64,000 bases of DNA, taken from Mesorhizobium sp. Root102 (lineage in GTDB: Bacteria; Pseudomonadota; Alphaproteobacteria; Rhizobiales; Rhizobiaceae). The notes under the pieces were generated by a model. The model searched no databases. It was not told the DNA's origin and saw only the letters and a program-made list of their open reading frames with translations. The translations under genes and the position numbers were made by a program. This document shows, in pieces, positions 9,285 to 18,686 of the stretch (the stretch's first letter is position 1; each line of letters opens with the position of its first letter). The stretch spans positions 1 to 64,000 of the forward strand of contig NZ_LMCP01000003.1 of the NCBI RefSeq assembly GCF_001425625.1. The letters run 5' to 3'.

Positions 9285-9953
9285 TCAAAGCCCGACCACG
9301 CCCGGAAGACCGGAAATGTCTGATATCTCGACATAGCCATAGTAAGGGTTTGCCGGTTCGTGGCCGCGATTGACCCAGACCTTGTTCTTGATGCCGAGAT
9401 CGTGCGCCGACATCAGGTCGTAGCGGAACGAGGACGAGCAGTGAAGAATATCTTCCGGCCCGCAACCCAGCATGTCGAGCATGTACTCGAACCCCTTGAA
9501 CCGGGGCTTGTAGGCCTGCGCCTGCTCGGCCGTATAGACGGCATGGAACGGCGCGCCGAGCTTCTCGACATTGGACATGATCTGCGCGTTCATGGCGTTG
9601 GACAGGATGACAAGCGGAATTTCCTTGGCGACCTTCGCCAGGCCTGCCGGGACATCTGCATGGGGCCCCCAGGTCGGGACACGTTCATAGACCATCCTGG
9701 CGTCGTCGGGGCTGAAGGCGACGCCGTTGCGCTTGCAGGAGCGTTCAAGCGCGTTGTGGACAACCTCGGCATAGGGCTTCCAGTCGCCCATGATCTCGTC
9801 GAGCCGATACGCGGCGAAGTTCTTGATGAACTCCTGCATGCGCGCCTCGTCCAGCCGGCTGCCGTAAAGGTCGCGCGCCGCTTCCGCCATCTGGAAATTG
9901 GTCAACGTGCCATAGCAGTCGAAGGTGATGTATTTGGGCCGGAAAGAAGCCAT
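9285..9953 (-). CDS. HAD superfamily hydrolase, haloacid dehalogenase type II-like
   Basis: 222 aa. DXD-like motif I is replaced by FDCYGTLTNF, which keeps the nucleophile Asp but lacks the second Asp found in phosphatases; this is the pattern of 2-haloacid dehalogenase-type proteins. Motif II is VILSNAMNA, the Lys appears in YKPRFKGFEYML, and motif III is SSSFRYDLMSAHDLG. A second protein of the same type is encoded at 12738-13460. The role within the amine-catabolic unit is unknown. It is the first gene of the minus-strand pair reading away from 9954-10272. Confidence 0.82.
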   Translation of the reverse strand: MASFRPKYITFDCYGTLTNFQMAEAARDLYGSRLDEARMQEFIKNFAAYRLDEIMGDWKPYAEVVHNALERSCKRNGVAFSPDDARMVYERVPTWGPHADVPAGLAKVAKEIPLVILSNAMNAQIMSNVEKLGAPFHAVYTAEQAQAYKPRFKGFEYMLDMLGCGPEDILHCSSSFRYDLMSAHDLGIKNKVWVNRGHEPANPYYGYVEISDISGLPGVVGL

Positions 9954-10272
9954 GTCTGTCGATCTCCCGTGGAAGCACACAAGCTTTGCGATGCACTTCA
10001 TCATAAGTCGCCAGGCGACGAGCCACCTGACCGAAATGGGCCTCCCGAAAGCAGAAAGTTCCGTATCCGCCATCCGGTTTGGCACGCAGTGGCATCTTGA
10101 CGGCCAATGAGAGTGCCTTTCGCGACCTAAGGCGCACTCATCGCGGAGGCCGCCAGCACAAGATGCGGCGCATCCCTTGTGCTACGGCGAAAGATACTGC
10201 CCAAGCCAGGACCTTCAGACGATCTGCGACGCGCCGATGGCCGAGACTGGCGTCAGACGGAAGGGATGCCTC
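9954..10272. promoter_or_regulatory. Divergent intergenic region
   Basis: 319 bp separate the minus-strand HAD gene from the plus-strand GNAT gene. No credible gene is seen here; the open frames are short and overlap known starts. The region contains one candidate Lrp-type site, annotated separately, and presumably holds both divergent promoters. Confidence 0.6.
10154..10168. promoter_or_regulatory. Candidate Lrp/AsnC-type box
   Basis: CAGCACAAGATGCGG matches the CRGMA-N5-TKCYG pattern at all but one arm position, with arms CAGCA and TGCGG. It closely resembles the perfect palindrome next to the Lrp gene at 19189-19203. It lies about 105 nt upstream of the GNAT start and about 200 nt upstream of the HAD start. 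Confidence 0.45.
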
Positions 10273-11112
10273 ATGCAGCTGAGCGAGATCCAACTCCAGG
10301 CGTTCGGGCCGGAACATATCGAGGGCGCAGTGGCGCTATCTCGCCAGGAGAACTGGCCGCATCGCCCGCAGGACTGGCAGATGGCGCTGCGGCTCTCAAG
10401 CGGCGCGGTCGCGCTCGACGACCAGGGCCGCGTCACCGGAACCATTCTGGTAACGCCCTACGGCGCGGCTTGCGCCATGATCAACATGGTGATCGTCGAC
10501 AAGAACGTGCGAGGCAAGGGGCTTGGGCGCCGGCTCATGGATCAGGCCCTCGCTCTTGCCGGCGACCGTCCGCTGCGGCTCGTCGCGACGACGGCCGGCA
10601 TGCAGCTCTATGAGAAGCTTGGCTTCGTGCCGTCTGGCACGATCCTGCAGCATCAGGGCAACGTTACAGAGCTTGGCGCGCCCGAGGGCGTGGAAGCAGC
10701 GGGTGCCGATGATCTACCGACGATCAAAGCGATGGACCGCGACGCCTATGGCGCCAACCGTGAAGCTCTGATCGATGCGCTGGCCGAGCGCGGCCAATTC
10801 GCGATCATCCGCCGCAACGGCGCCATCGAGGCCTATGCGGCGATCCGCCCGTTTGGACGCGGCGAGGTGATCGGCCCGGTCATCGCCGGAAATGTCGAGG
10901 ACGCCAAGGCACTCATCAGATTCTTCGCCACAACGCGCCCCGGCGCCTTCCTGCGTGTGGATACCGACAGCAGGGCCGGCATCGCCGACTGGCTCGGGGA
11001 AATCGGCCTCGCACATGTCGGCGGCGGCGTGACCATGGACCGTCCGTCCAGGAAGGACGCGGCACAGGCCCGGCCAAAAGTATACGCCCTCGCCAACCAG
11101 GCGCTCGGTTAA
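10273..11112 (+). CDS. Tandem GNAT-domain acetyltransferase-like protein
   Basis: 279 aa from the ATG at 10273 (MQLSEIQLQ), with GGAAGGG 7 nt upstream. The first GNAT domain covers roughly residues 5-130, with an acetyl-CoA site in VIVDKNVRGKGLGRRLMDQA (the Arg/Gly-rich loop). The second, degenerate GNAT half contains PFGRGEVIGPVIAG. It is a paralogue of the protein at 234-1136. It is followed after 14 nt by the class III aminotransferase gene, suggesting that it acts on the same amino substrate. The acetyl acceptor is unknown. Confidence 0.83.
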   Translation: MQLSEIQLQAFGPEHIEGAVALSRQENWPHRPQDWQMALRLSSGAVALDDQGRVTGTILVTPYGAACAMINMVIVDKNVRGKGLGRRLMDQALALAGDRPLRLVATTAGMQLYEKLGFVPSGTILQHQGNVTELGAPEGVEAAGADDLPTIKAMDRDAYGANREALIDALAERGQFAIIRRNGAIEAYAAIRPFGRGEVIGPVIAGNVEDAKALIRFFATTRPGAFLRVDTDSRAGIADWLGEIGLAHVGGGVTMDRPSRKDAAQARPKVYALANQALG

Positions 11113-11126
11113 TCCGGAGGACAACC

Positions 11127-12500
11127 ATGCTCGCCAATTCCCTGATCGAACTCGACCGCGCCCATCTCATCCATCCGGTCTCGTCCTATCGCGGCCATGA
11201 GGCGCTCGGTGTGCGCGTCTTGAAATCGGCGAAGGGCGCGACCGTGACCGACGCGTCCGGCAAGCAACTCGTAGACGGTTTCGCCGGCCTGTGGTGCGTC
11301 AACGCCGGCTATGGCCACGACAGCATCGTCGAGGCCGCAGCCCGGCAGATGCGTGAGCTTCCCTATGCCACCGCCTATTTCGATCTCGGCTCGGAGCCGG
11401 CCATCCGGCTCGCCTCGGAACTGGCCGAGCGCGCTCCCGGAGATCTCAACCACGTCTTTTTCACGCTCGGGGGGTCGGACGCGGTCGACAGCACGATCCG
11501 TTTCGTCCGCTACTACTGGAATGCTATGGGCGAGCCGCAACGCGACCAGTTCATTTCCATAGAGCAGGGTTATCACGGATCGTCGGTGGTCGGCGCGGGC
11601 CTCACCGCGCTGCCCGCCTTTCACGCCGGTTTCGGCATTCCCTTCGAATGGCAGCACAAGATCCCTTCTCCCTATCCCTATCGCAACCCGGTGGGCGAGG
11701 ACGGCAACGCGATCATCGCCGCATCGCTCGGCGCGCTGAAGGCCAAGATCGAGGAGATCGGACCGGAGCGGGCCGCTGCCTTCTATGCCGAGCCGATCCA
11801 GGGCTCGGGCGGCGTCATCGTCCCGCCGAAGGGCTGGATCAAGGCGGTGCGCGAGCTCTGCAGGGAGTACGGCATCCTGTTCATCGCCGACGAGGTGATC
11901 ACCGGTTTCGGCCGCACCGGACCCCTGTTCGCCTGCACGGATGAGGACATCGTTCCCGATTTCATGACGACCGCCAAAGGGCTGACGTCGGGCTATGTGC
12001 CAATGGGCGCCGTATTCATGTCCGATCATGTCTACGGCGTCATCGCCGATGGCGCGGGCGCTTCTGCGGTCGGCCACGGCTACACCTACTCCGCCCATCC
12101 CGTCAGCGCCGCCGTCGCGCTCGAAGTGTTGAGGCTCTACGAAGACGGCCTTCTGGAGAATGGCATCAAGGCCGGCGCCCGCCTGATGGCGGGGCTGGCA
12201 GGCCTGAGCGACCACCCTCTCGTCGGCGATGTGCGCGGTCGCGGCATGCTTGCTGCGATTGAACTGGTGGTCGACAAGCAGAAGAAAACACCGCTTCCGG
12301 CGTCAGCCATGCCGGCGCGGCGCGTCTTCGACAGGGCGTGGGAAAACGGTCTGATCATCCGTGCCTTTGCCAACGGGGTTCTCGGCTACGCTCCCCCGCT
12401 CTGCTGCACTGACGACGACATCGATGCGATCATCGAGCGCACGCGCCGGACGCTCGACCAGACGCTGGCCGATCCCGATGTCCGCCAGGCTCTGGTATGA
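11127..12500 (+). CDS. Class III aminotransferase (omega-amino acid/putrescine:pyruvate type)
   Basis: 457 aa with CCGGAGG before the ATG. PLP fold-type I class III signatures are visible: FAGLWCVNAGYGHDSIVEAA, FFTLGGSDAVDSTIRFVRYY, YHGSSVVGAGLT, LFIADEVITGFGRTG, and TTAKGLTSGYVPMGAVF with the Schiff-base Lys. The sequence resembles aminotransferases that use pyruvate as acceptor with beta-alanine, putrescine or related omega-amines. The product aldehyde would feed the aldehyde dehydrogenases upstream. It probably forms an operon with the GNAT gene. Confidence 0.88.
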   Translation: MLANSLIELDRAHLIHPVSSYRGHEALGVRVLKSAKGATVTDASGKQLVDGFAGLWCVNAGYGHDSIVEAAARQMRELPYATAYFDLGSEPAIRLASELAERAPGDLNHVFFTLGGSDAVDSTIRFVRYYWNAMGEPQRDQFISIEQGYHGSSVVGAGLTALPAFHAGFGIPFEWQHKIPSPYPYRNPVGEDGNAIIAASLGALKAKIEEIGPERAAAFYAEPIQGSGGVIVPPKGWIKAVRELCREYGILFIADEVITGFGRTGPLFACTDEDIVPDFMTTAKGLTSGYVPMGAVFMSDHVYGVIADGAGASAVGHGYTYSAHPVSAAVALEVLRLYEDGLLENGIKAGARLMAGLAGLSDHPLVGDVRGRGMLAAIELVVDKQKKTPLPASAMPARRVFDRAWENGLIIRAFANGVLGYAPPLCCTDDDIDAIIERTRRTLDQTLADPDVRQALV

Positions 12501-12549
12501 CGGGCGACGAATACCGCGCGTTTCGAAATAGCGCCGGGGCAGACGATTT

Positions 12550-12564
12550 CGCAATTTTGTGCCG
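12550..12564. promoter_or_regulatory. Candidate Lrp/AsnC-type box
   Basis: On the minus strand this reads CGGCACAAAATTGCG, sharing the CAAAA core with the site at 19189. Arm symmetry is imperfect. It lies in the 237-bp gap upstream of the HAD gene and the importer operon; no gene was seen in that gap. Confidence 0.4.
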
Positions 12565-12680
12565 CCCCCTCACGCCTTTTCGGCGAATTCGGCGCGGGGG
12601 AAGTGCCAGACTGCAGTTAAGACAAGGCCAGAAAGCTCGGATCTCCGGGCCTTTGAAAAAGGCCGACGCCCCGGACAGCA

Positions 12681-12695
12681 CGGAATTTTGTTCTG
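12681..12695. promoter_or_regulatory. Candidate Lrp/AsnC-type box
   Basis: The minus strand reads CAGAACAAAATTCCG: arms CAGAA and TTCCG flank a CAAAA core, a near-perfect palindrome. It lies 43-57 nt upstream of the TTG start at 12738, in promoter position. Confidence 0.45.
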
Positions 12696-12737
12696 TTCAG
12701 CACATGCAATCCGGCCGCGCGCAGAGGAGAGCCAGTC

Positions 12738-13460
12738 TTGCCCAGGGGCTTTAGCGAATTCGAATACATGACCTTCGATGTCGTCGGCACGCTGATCGAC
12801 TTCGAAGGCGGCATCACGACCTGCCTGGCCGGGATTGCAGCCGACGCTGGCGTTTCCATCGATGGCGAAGCCGCATTGGCCTTGTACCGGCAGGCCCGCT
12901 ACATGCCAGATGCGGGCCTGTTTCCCGACGATCTCGTACGTGTCTATATGGTCATCGCGCCGCGGCTCGGCCTGCCGGCCGAGGAGCAATACGGCGCCCG
13001 CCTGCGGGACTCCGCCAGCGCCTGGCAAGGTTTCCCCGACAGCGCAGCGGCATTGGCCGGGCTTGCGAAATCCCACAAGCTGATTGCCATGACCAATGCC
13101 CGGCGATGGGCGCTCGATCATTTCGAGAAGCGCCTCGGATTGCCCTTCTTCGCGACCTTCACCGCTGACGATACCGGCACGGAAAAACCGGACCCGGCCT
13201 TTTTCCAGAAGGTCTTCGATTTCGTGGCCTCAAGGGGCGACAGCAAGGATGACATCCTGCACGTCGCGCAAAGCCAGTATCACGATATCGGCATATCCCG
13301 GGCGCTTGGCTTGACCAACTGCTGGATCGAGCGCCGGCAAGCCCAGAAGGGCTATGGCGGCACGATCGAGCCCGAGCGCTTCACCGTGCCGGACCACCAC
13401 TTCACGTCGATGGCGGCCTTGGCGGCGGCCGTGCGGGAAAGCCTGAAGGAACGAACCTGA
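12738..13460 (+). CDS. HAD superfamily hydrolase, haloacid dehalogenase type II-like
   Basis: 240 aa. A TTG start is chosen because AGAGGAGA lies 9-16 nt upstream; an ATG at 12768 would cut into the conserved N-terminal strand. Motif I FDVVGTLIDFEGG has a nucleophile Asp without the second Asp of phosphatases. Motif II is IAMTNARRWAL, the Lys appears in GTEKPDPAFFQKVFDF, and motif III is VAQSQYHDIGISRALG. It is related to the protein at 9285-9953. It is followed by the Dpp-like importer genes, 63 nt ahead of the binding-protein gene, so it probably leads that operon. Confidence 0.82.
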   Translation: MPRGFSEFEYMTFDVVGTLIDFEGGITTCLAGIAADAGVSIDGEAALALYRQARYMPDAGLFPDDLVRVYMVIAPRLGLPAEEQYGARLRDSASAWQGFPDSAAALAGLAKSHKLIAMTNARRWALDHFEKRLGLPFFATFTADDTGTEKPDPAFFQKVFDFVASRGDSKDDILHVAQSQYHDIGISRALGLTNCWIERRQAQKGYGGTIEPERFTVPDHHFTSMAALAAAVRESLKERT

Positions 13461-13523
13461 GCCCAAGCCCGGAAAGCCGCGTCAAGACGAGCAACCTGGA
13501 AAACAAACAGAAAGGGGAATGAT

Positions 13524-15134
13524 ATGACAGACAAGATCACGAACTGGACCAGCGCAGATGATGCCATGGTCGAAAATGCCATTCGGCGGGGCGCGAGCCG
13601 CCGCGAACTCCTCAAGATGCTGTTGGCCGGCGGCGCCGCGGTTGCCGCGGGCAGCATGGTACTTGGCCGCGCCACCAATGCCGTCGCCGCCACGCCGGTT
13701 TCCGGCGGGAGTTTCAAGGCCGCCGGCTGGTCGTCCTCGACCGCCGACACGCTCGATCCGGCAAAGGCGTCGCTGTCGACCGACTATGTCCGCTGCTGCT
13801 CGCTCTACAACCGCCTGACTTTCCTCGACAAGGACGGCGTCACGCAGATGGAGCTGGCTGAAAGCTTCGACAGCAAGGACGCGAAGACCTGGACCGTGAA
13901 GCTGCGCAAGGGCGTCACCTTCCACGACGGCAAGGACCTCACCGCCGACGACGTCGTCTTCTCGATGACGCGCCATCTCGATCCGGCGGTCGGTTCCAAG
14001 GTCGCCAAGATCGCCGCGCAGATGACCGGCTTCAAGGCGGTCGACAAGTCGACCGTGGAAATCACGCTGGCCGATCCGAATGCCGACCTTCCGACCATCC
14101 TGGCGCTGCACCACTTCATGATCGTGGCGGACGGCACCACCGACTTCTCCAAGGGCAACGGCACGGGCGCCTTCGTGCTTCAAACGTTCGAACCGGGCGT
14201 GCGGTCGGTTGTCTCCAAGAACAAGAACTATTGGAAGTCGGGCAAGCCTTATCTCGACTCGTTCGAATTCATCGCTATCAGCGAGGACAGCGCCCGCGTG
14301 AACGCGCTCCTGTCTGGCGACATCAATTTCGCCGCCTCGATCAATCCGCGCGCGATGAAGCTCATCGGCGGCCAGCAGGGCTTCGAATTGTCGAAGACGA
14401 CCTCGGGCAACTACACGGACCTCAACATCCGGCTCGACATGGATCCGGGCAGCAAGGCCGATTTCGTGGCCGGCATGAAGTATCTCGTCAACCGCGAGCA
14501 GATCGTCAAATCGGCATTGCGCGGCCTCGGCGAAGTCGGCAACGACCAGCCCGTCTCGCCGGCGAACATCTTCCACAATGCCGACCTCAAGCCGAAGGCC
14601 TTCGACCCGGACAAGGCCAAATTCCACTTCCAGAAGTCGGGCCTGCTTGGCCAGTCCATCCCCGTGGTCGCCTCCGATGCCGCGACCTCTTCGATCGACA
14701 TGGCGACGATCGTCCAGGCCGCCGGTGCCGAGATCGGCATGAAGCTCGATGTCCAGCGCGTCCCGTCCGACGGCTACTGGGACAATTACTGGCTGAAGGC
14801 ACCGATCCATTTCGGCAACATCAATCCGCGGCCGACGCCGGACATCCTGTTCTCGCTCCTCTACGCTTCCAACGCCCCGTGGAACGAAAGCCAGTACAAG
14901 TCCGAGAAATTCGATAAGCTGCTCGTCGAGGCGCGCGGCTCGCTCGACCAGGCCAAGCGCAAGGAAATCTACAACCAGATGCAGGTCATGGTCTCCGAGG
15001 AGGCCGGCACCATCATCCCGGCCTATATTTCCAACGTGGATGCCCTCTCCAGCAAGGTGAAGGGTTTGGAAGCGAACCCGCTCGGTGGCATGATGGGCTA
15101 TGCGATGGCGGAATATCTCTGGCTCGAAGCCTGA
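13524..15134 (+). CDS. ABC transporter periplasmic substrate-binding protein (SBP_bac_5, DppA/OppA family)
   Basis: 536 aa. A twin-arginine N-terminus (GASRRELLKMLLAGGAAVAAG) is followed by a signal cleavage region near AVAA, so export by Tat is likely. Family hallmarks are the early TLDPAKAS, WTVKLRKGVTFHDGKDLTADD and the closing YNQMQVMVSEEAGTIIPAYI. It delivers a peptide- or opine-like amino compound to the permeases encoded next. GAAAGGGG lies before the ATG. The surrounding deacetylase, flavin oxidase and aminotransferase genes suggest an N-substituted amino acid or amine conjugate as substrate; this is inference. Confidence 0.9.
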   Translation: MTDKITNWTSADDAMVENAIRRGASRRELLKMLLAGGAAVAAGSMVLGRATNAVAATPVSGGSFKAAGWSSSTADTLDPAKASLSTDYVRCCSLYNRLTFLDKDGVTQMELAESFDSKDAKTWTVKLRKGVTFHDGKDLTADDVVFSMTRHLDPAVGSKVAKIAAQMTGFKAVDKSTVEITLADPNADLPTILALHHFMIVADGTTDFSKGNGTGAFVLQTFEPGVRSVVSKNKNYWKSGKPYLDSFEFIAISEDSARVNALLSGDINFAASINPRAMKLIGGQQGFELSKTTSGNYTDLNIRLDMDPGSKADFVAGMKYLVNREQIVKSALRGLGEVGNDQPVSPANIFHNADLKPKAFDPDKAKFHFQKSGLLGQSIPVVASDAATSSIDMATIVQAAGAEIGMKLDVQRVPSDGYWDNYWLKAPIHFGNINPRPTPDILFSLLYASNAPWNESQYKSEKFDKLLVEARGSLDQAKRKEIYNQMQVMVSEEAGTIIPAYISNVDALSSKVKGLEANPLGGMMGYAMAEYLWLEA

Positions 15135-15220
15135 GAGGCGCCTGGCGGGGACCGGACCTTCGGTCCCCGGCACCCCATTGCGCAACATGGCTTGGCCGAA
15201 CGCAACGCAGGAGCGCTTCC

Positions 15221-16171
15221 ATGACGTCTGGGGTTCTCAACCTCGTGCTGAAGCGGCTGGCGATCGCGGCTGTCACGCTTTTGATCGTGCTGTTCGCCGT
15301 TTTTTTCGCCACCAGCATGCTGCCCGGCGACACCGCGTCGATCCTGCTCGGCCAGGCCGCGACTCCGGAAGCCGTCGCCGGCCTGCGCGAGGCCATGCAT
15401 CTCAACGATCCGGCAATCCTGCGCTTCCTGCGCTGGCTTCTCGGCCTGCTCCACGGCGACCTCGGCACCTCCTATGCCAACGACATGCCGGTCGCCGCAC
15501 TGATCGGCGGACGCTTCGTAAACACCATGAAGCTGGCCGGCATCACCACGCTGCTCTCGGTGCCGCTGGCGCTGACGCTCGGCATCACCGCCGCCATGTT
15601 GCGCGGTTCTCCTTACGACCGCACCGTCACCATTCTTTCGATCGGCATCATCTCCGTGCCGGAATTCATGGTCGCGACCCTCGCGGTCCTGCTTTTCGCC
15701 GTTTACCTCAAATGGCTGCCGGCGCTGTCCTCGGTCAACGAGGCGCATTCGCTGACCGACCTCGTGCGCATCTATGCAATGCCGGTGATCACGCTCACCT
15801 TCGTCATCTCCGCCCAGATGATCCGCATGACCCGCGCCGCGGTGATCGAGACGCTTTCCACACCTTATGTCGAGATGGCGCTTCTAAAGGGCGCATCGCG
15901 CGGCCGCATGGTCCTGAGGCATGCGCTTCCGAACGCTCTCGGGCCGATCGTCAACGCCGTCGCGCTCTCGCTGTCCTATCTGGTCGGCGGCGTCATCATC
16001 GTGGAGACGATCTTCAATTATCCCGGCATCGCCAAGCTGATGGTTGATGCGGTCGCGACCCGCGACCTGCCGCTGATCCAAAGCTGCGCAATGATCTTCT
16101 GCCTCGGCTATCTCGCCCTCATCACGACCGCCGACATCATCGCCGTCATTTCCAACCCGAGGCTCAGATAA
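15221..16171 (+). CDS. ABC transporter permease, DppB-type
   Basis: 316 aa inner-membrane protein with about six hydrophobic segments. The DppB-type N-terminus LVLKRLAIAAVTLLIVLFAV and the TSMLPGDTASILLG periplasmic loop are present. The BPD_transp_1 EAA loop reads EMALLKGASRGRMVLRHALP. It stops 2 nt before the second permease gene. It forms half of the translocation channel for the binding protein encoded upstream. Confidence 0.9.
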   Translation: MTSGVLNLVLKRLAIAAVTLLIVLFAVFFATSMLPGDTASILLGQAATPEAVAGLREAMHLNDPAILRFLRWLLGLLHGDLGTSYANDMPVAALIGGRFVNTMKLAGITTLLSVPLALTLGITAAMLRGSPYDRTVTILSIGIISVPEFMVATLAVLLFAVYLKWLPALSSVNEAHSLTDLVRIYAMPVITLTFVISAQMIRMTRAAVIETLSTPYVEMALLKGASRGRMVLRHALPNALGPIVNAVALSLSYLVGGVIIVETIFNYPGIAKLMVDAVATRDLPLIQSCAMIFCLGYLALITTADIIAVISNPRLR

Positions 16172-16173
16172 CG

Positions 16174-17019
16174 ATGGCGCGCGCCGCAGTCTCCCGACGG
16201 TCCTTCCTTGGCCACAGCTACAATCTCGTGGGCGTCGTGGCCGCGCTGGTCATACTGGCGTGGACGCTCGTCGCGATCTTCGCGCCCTACATCCTTCCCC
16301 ATCCGATCGGCGAGATCGTCGACGACGACTATTTCGGCCCGATGCGCCAGGGGCTTTGGTTCGGCTCGGACTACCTGGGACGCGATATGCTTTCACGGGT
16401 TCTGATGGGCGCACGCTACACTGTCGGCATATCGCTTGCGGCCGTCTGTATCGCCTGCTTTTCCGGCGTCGTGCTGGGGATGATCGCGGCCGTCACCGGC
16501 GGCTGGCTCGACAGCTGCCTCAGCCGCTTCCTGGACGCCATGAACTCGATCCCCAGCAAGCTGTTCGGTCTTGTGGTCGTCGCCGCGGTCGGCTCGTCGA
16601 TCCCGGCGCTGATCCTGACGCTCGCCGTCATCTACATTCCGGGCGCCTACCGCTTCGCGCGGGCGCTTGCTGTCAACATCAACACCATGGACTTCATGAC
16701 CGTCGCTCGCGTGCGCGGCGAAAGCATCGGTTATCTCATCGGGTCCGAGATCCTGCCCAACATCATCCGGCCGGTGCTCGCCGACTTCGGGCTGCGCTTC
16801 GTCTTCATCGTGCTGCTGCTTTCCGGCCTCTCCTTCCTGGGGCTCGGCCTGCAGCCGCCGCTCGCCGACTGGGGCGCGCTGGTGCGCGAGAACATCGGCG
16901 GCCTGCCCTTCGCGGCGCCAGCCGTTATCGTGCCTTCGCTGGCAATCGCCAGCCTCACCATCAGCGTCAACCTGCTGATCGACAACCTGCCGCAGAAGAT
17001 CAGGGACAGGAACGCATGA
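16174..17019 (+). CDS. ABC transporter permease, DppC-type
   Basis: 281 aa. An N-terminal transmembrane segment (VGVVAALVILAWTLVAIF) is followed by the OppC-type motif FGSDYLGRDMLSRVLMGARY. The EAA loop is ARVRGESIGYLIGSEILPNI, and the C-terminus is rich in hydrophobic segments (LLSGLSFLGLGLQPPLADWG). It overlaps the ATPase gene by 4 nt. It is the partner of the DppB-type permease encoded just upstream. Confidence 0.9.
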   Translation: MARAAVSRRSFLGHSYNLVGVVAALVILAWTLVAIFAPYILPHPIGEIVDDDYFGPMRQGLWFGSDYLGRDMLSRVLMGARYTVGISLAAVCIACFSGVVLGMIAAVTGGWLDSCLSRFLDAMNSIPSKLFGLVVVAAVGSSIPALILTLAVIYIPGAYRFARALAVNINTMDFMTVARVRGESIGYLIGSEILPNIIRPVLADFGLRFVFIVLLLSGLSFLGLGLQPPLADWGALVRENIGGLPFAAPAVIVPSLAIASLTISVNLLIDNLPQKIRDRNA

Positions 17020-18671
17020 CCAATCTCGTCGAGGTCAGGAACCTGAGGATCGAGGCGACGACGGACGCCGGACGGCTTGTCGAAATCATCAGGGGCGTCA
17101 GCCTCGACATCGCCGACGGCGAGATCGTCGCCCTTATCGGCGAGAGCGGCTCCGGCAAGACGACGGTAGCGCTCTCGCTCATGGGCTATGCGCGGCCCGG
17201 CTGCCGGATCACCGGCGGCGAGATCAATGTAAACGGCAAGAACATGGCAGCGCTCTCCGAAAAGGAACGCGCCAAGCTGCGCGGCACCGATATTGCCTAT
17301 GTTCCGCAAAGTGCTGCCGCTGCCTTTAACCCCTCGTCGACGATCATGGAGCAGGTCATCGAGGTCACGCGAATCCACGGTCTGATGCCGCCCGAGAAGG
17401 CGCGCCAGCGCGCGGTCGAGCTGTTCCGGGCCTTGTCGTTGCCAGATCCGGAAGGGATCGGAGCGCGCTATCCGCACCAGGTTTCGGGCGGGCAATTGCA
17501 GCGGCTGTCGGCGGCCATGGCGCTCATCGGCGATCCCAAGCTGATGATCTTCGACGAGCCGACGACTGCACTCGACGTGACGACGCAGATCGACGTGCTG
17601 AAGGCATTCAAGTCGGTCATGCGGGCGGGCGGAATTGCGGGTGTCTACGTTTCCCACGACCTGGCGGTCGTTGCCCAGATCGCCGACCGCATCGTGGTGC
17701 TGAAAGGCGGCGAAGTGCAGGAGACCGGCACCACGGCGGCAATCCTTTCAGCCGCCCAGCACCCCTACACGCGCGAACTGCTGGCCGCCTTCGAACCTAA
17801 GCCGCGGCAATCACATGCAGACGCCGACGCCAGGACGAAACAGCTGCTGCGTATCGACAATGTGACGGCCGGCTATGGCGCGGTGCGCGATGACGGACTG
17901 CCGCTAATCCGCGCTGTCGATTCCGTCAGCCTCGTCGTGGAGACCGGGCGCAATCTCGGCGTCATCGGCGAATCCGGCTGTGGGAAATCGACGCTGGCGC
18001 GAGTCATCGCCGGCATCCATCCGGCGGCGGCCGGCGACATCGTCTTCGACGGCAAGCAACTGGAGCGCGCCGCCAGGAAACGCAGCCAGGACCAGCTGCG
18101 CGAGATGCAAATCGTGTTCCAATATGCCGACACCGCGCTCAATCCAGCCAAGCCGGTGGAGGACATCATCTCCCGCCCGTTGGCCTTCTATCACCGGTTA
18201 GACCGGCAGGCGCGCTCGAAGCGCGTAGACGAGTTGCTCGACATGGTGCGCCTGCCGCGAGGCCTGCGCTACAGACATCCATCGGAGCTGTCGGGCGGCC
18301 AGAAGCAGCGGGTGAACTTCGCGCGCGCTCTGGCGGCCGGCCCCAAGCTGATCATTTGCGACGAAATCACCTCGGCGCTCGACACGGTGGTGGCGTCCGC
18401 CGTGATCGAGCTGCTCAAGGAACTGCAGCGCGAGTTGGGCCTTTCCTACATTTTCATCAGCCACGACCTCTCGGTAGTCGAAGCGATCTGCGACGAAATC
18501 ATGGTCATGTACAACGGCGAGCGGGTGGAGCAAATCACGCCCGACAAGCTCAAGGCGCCCACCCATCCTTATTCCAAGCTTCTGTTCTCCTCCGTGCCGA
18601 AGCTTGACCCAACGTGGCTCGATGGCCTCGTCCGCGACCCCGAGCTCGTCAGCCAGTACGGCCATCGCTGA
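17016..18671 (+). CDS. Fused dipeptide/oligopeptide ABC ATPase (DppD-DppF fusion)
   Basis: 551 aa from the ATG at 17016, which overlaps the permease stop. There are two complete nucleotide-binding domains. The first has Walker A GESGSGKTT, signature VSGGQLQRLS and Walker B LMIFDEPTTALD. The second has Walker A GESGCGKST, signature LSGGQKQRVNFARAL and IICDEITSALD. Each has a C-terminal Opp-type tail (HPYTRELL; HPYSKLLFSSVP). The fusion supplies both ATPase subunits of the importer. It converges on the Lrp gene, with 15 nt between the stops. Confidence 0.92.
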   Translation: MTNLVEVRNLRIEATTDAGRLVEIIRGVSLDIADGEIVALIGESGSGKTTVALSLMGYARPGCRITGGEINVNGKNMAALSEKERAKLRGTDIAYVPQSAAAAFNPSSTIMEQVIEVTRIHGLMPPEKARQRAVELFRALSLPDPEGIGARYPHQVSGGQLQRLSAAMALIGDPKLMIFDEPTTALDVTTQIDVLKAFKSVMRAGGIAGVYVSHDLAVVAQIADRIVVLKGGEVQETGTTAAILSAAQHPYTRELLAAFEPKPRQSHADADARTKQLLRIDNVTAGYGAVRDDGLPLIRAVDSVSLVVETGRNLGVIGESGCGKSTLARVIAGIHPAAAGDIVFDGKQLERAARKRSQDQLREMQIVFQYADTALNPAKPVEDIISRPLAFYHRLDRQARSKRVDELLDMVRLPRGLRYRHPSELSGGQKQRVNFARALAAGPKLIICDEITSALDTVVASAVIELLKELQRELGLSYIFISHDLSVVEAICDEIMVMYNGERVEQITPDKLKAPTHPYSKLLFSSVPKLDPTWLDGLVRDPELVSQYGHR

Positions 18672-18686
18672 CGAAACTGCAGAGCC

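Noticed and set aside
13482..15188. Long minus-strand open frame (568 aa)
   Set aside because: Antisense to the peptide-binding protein gene; no domain is visible.
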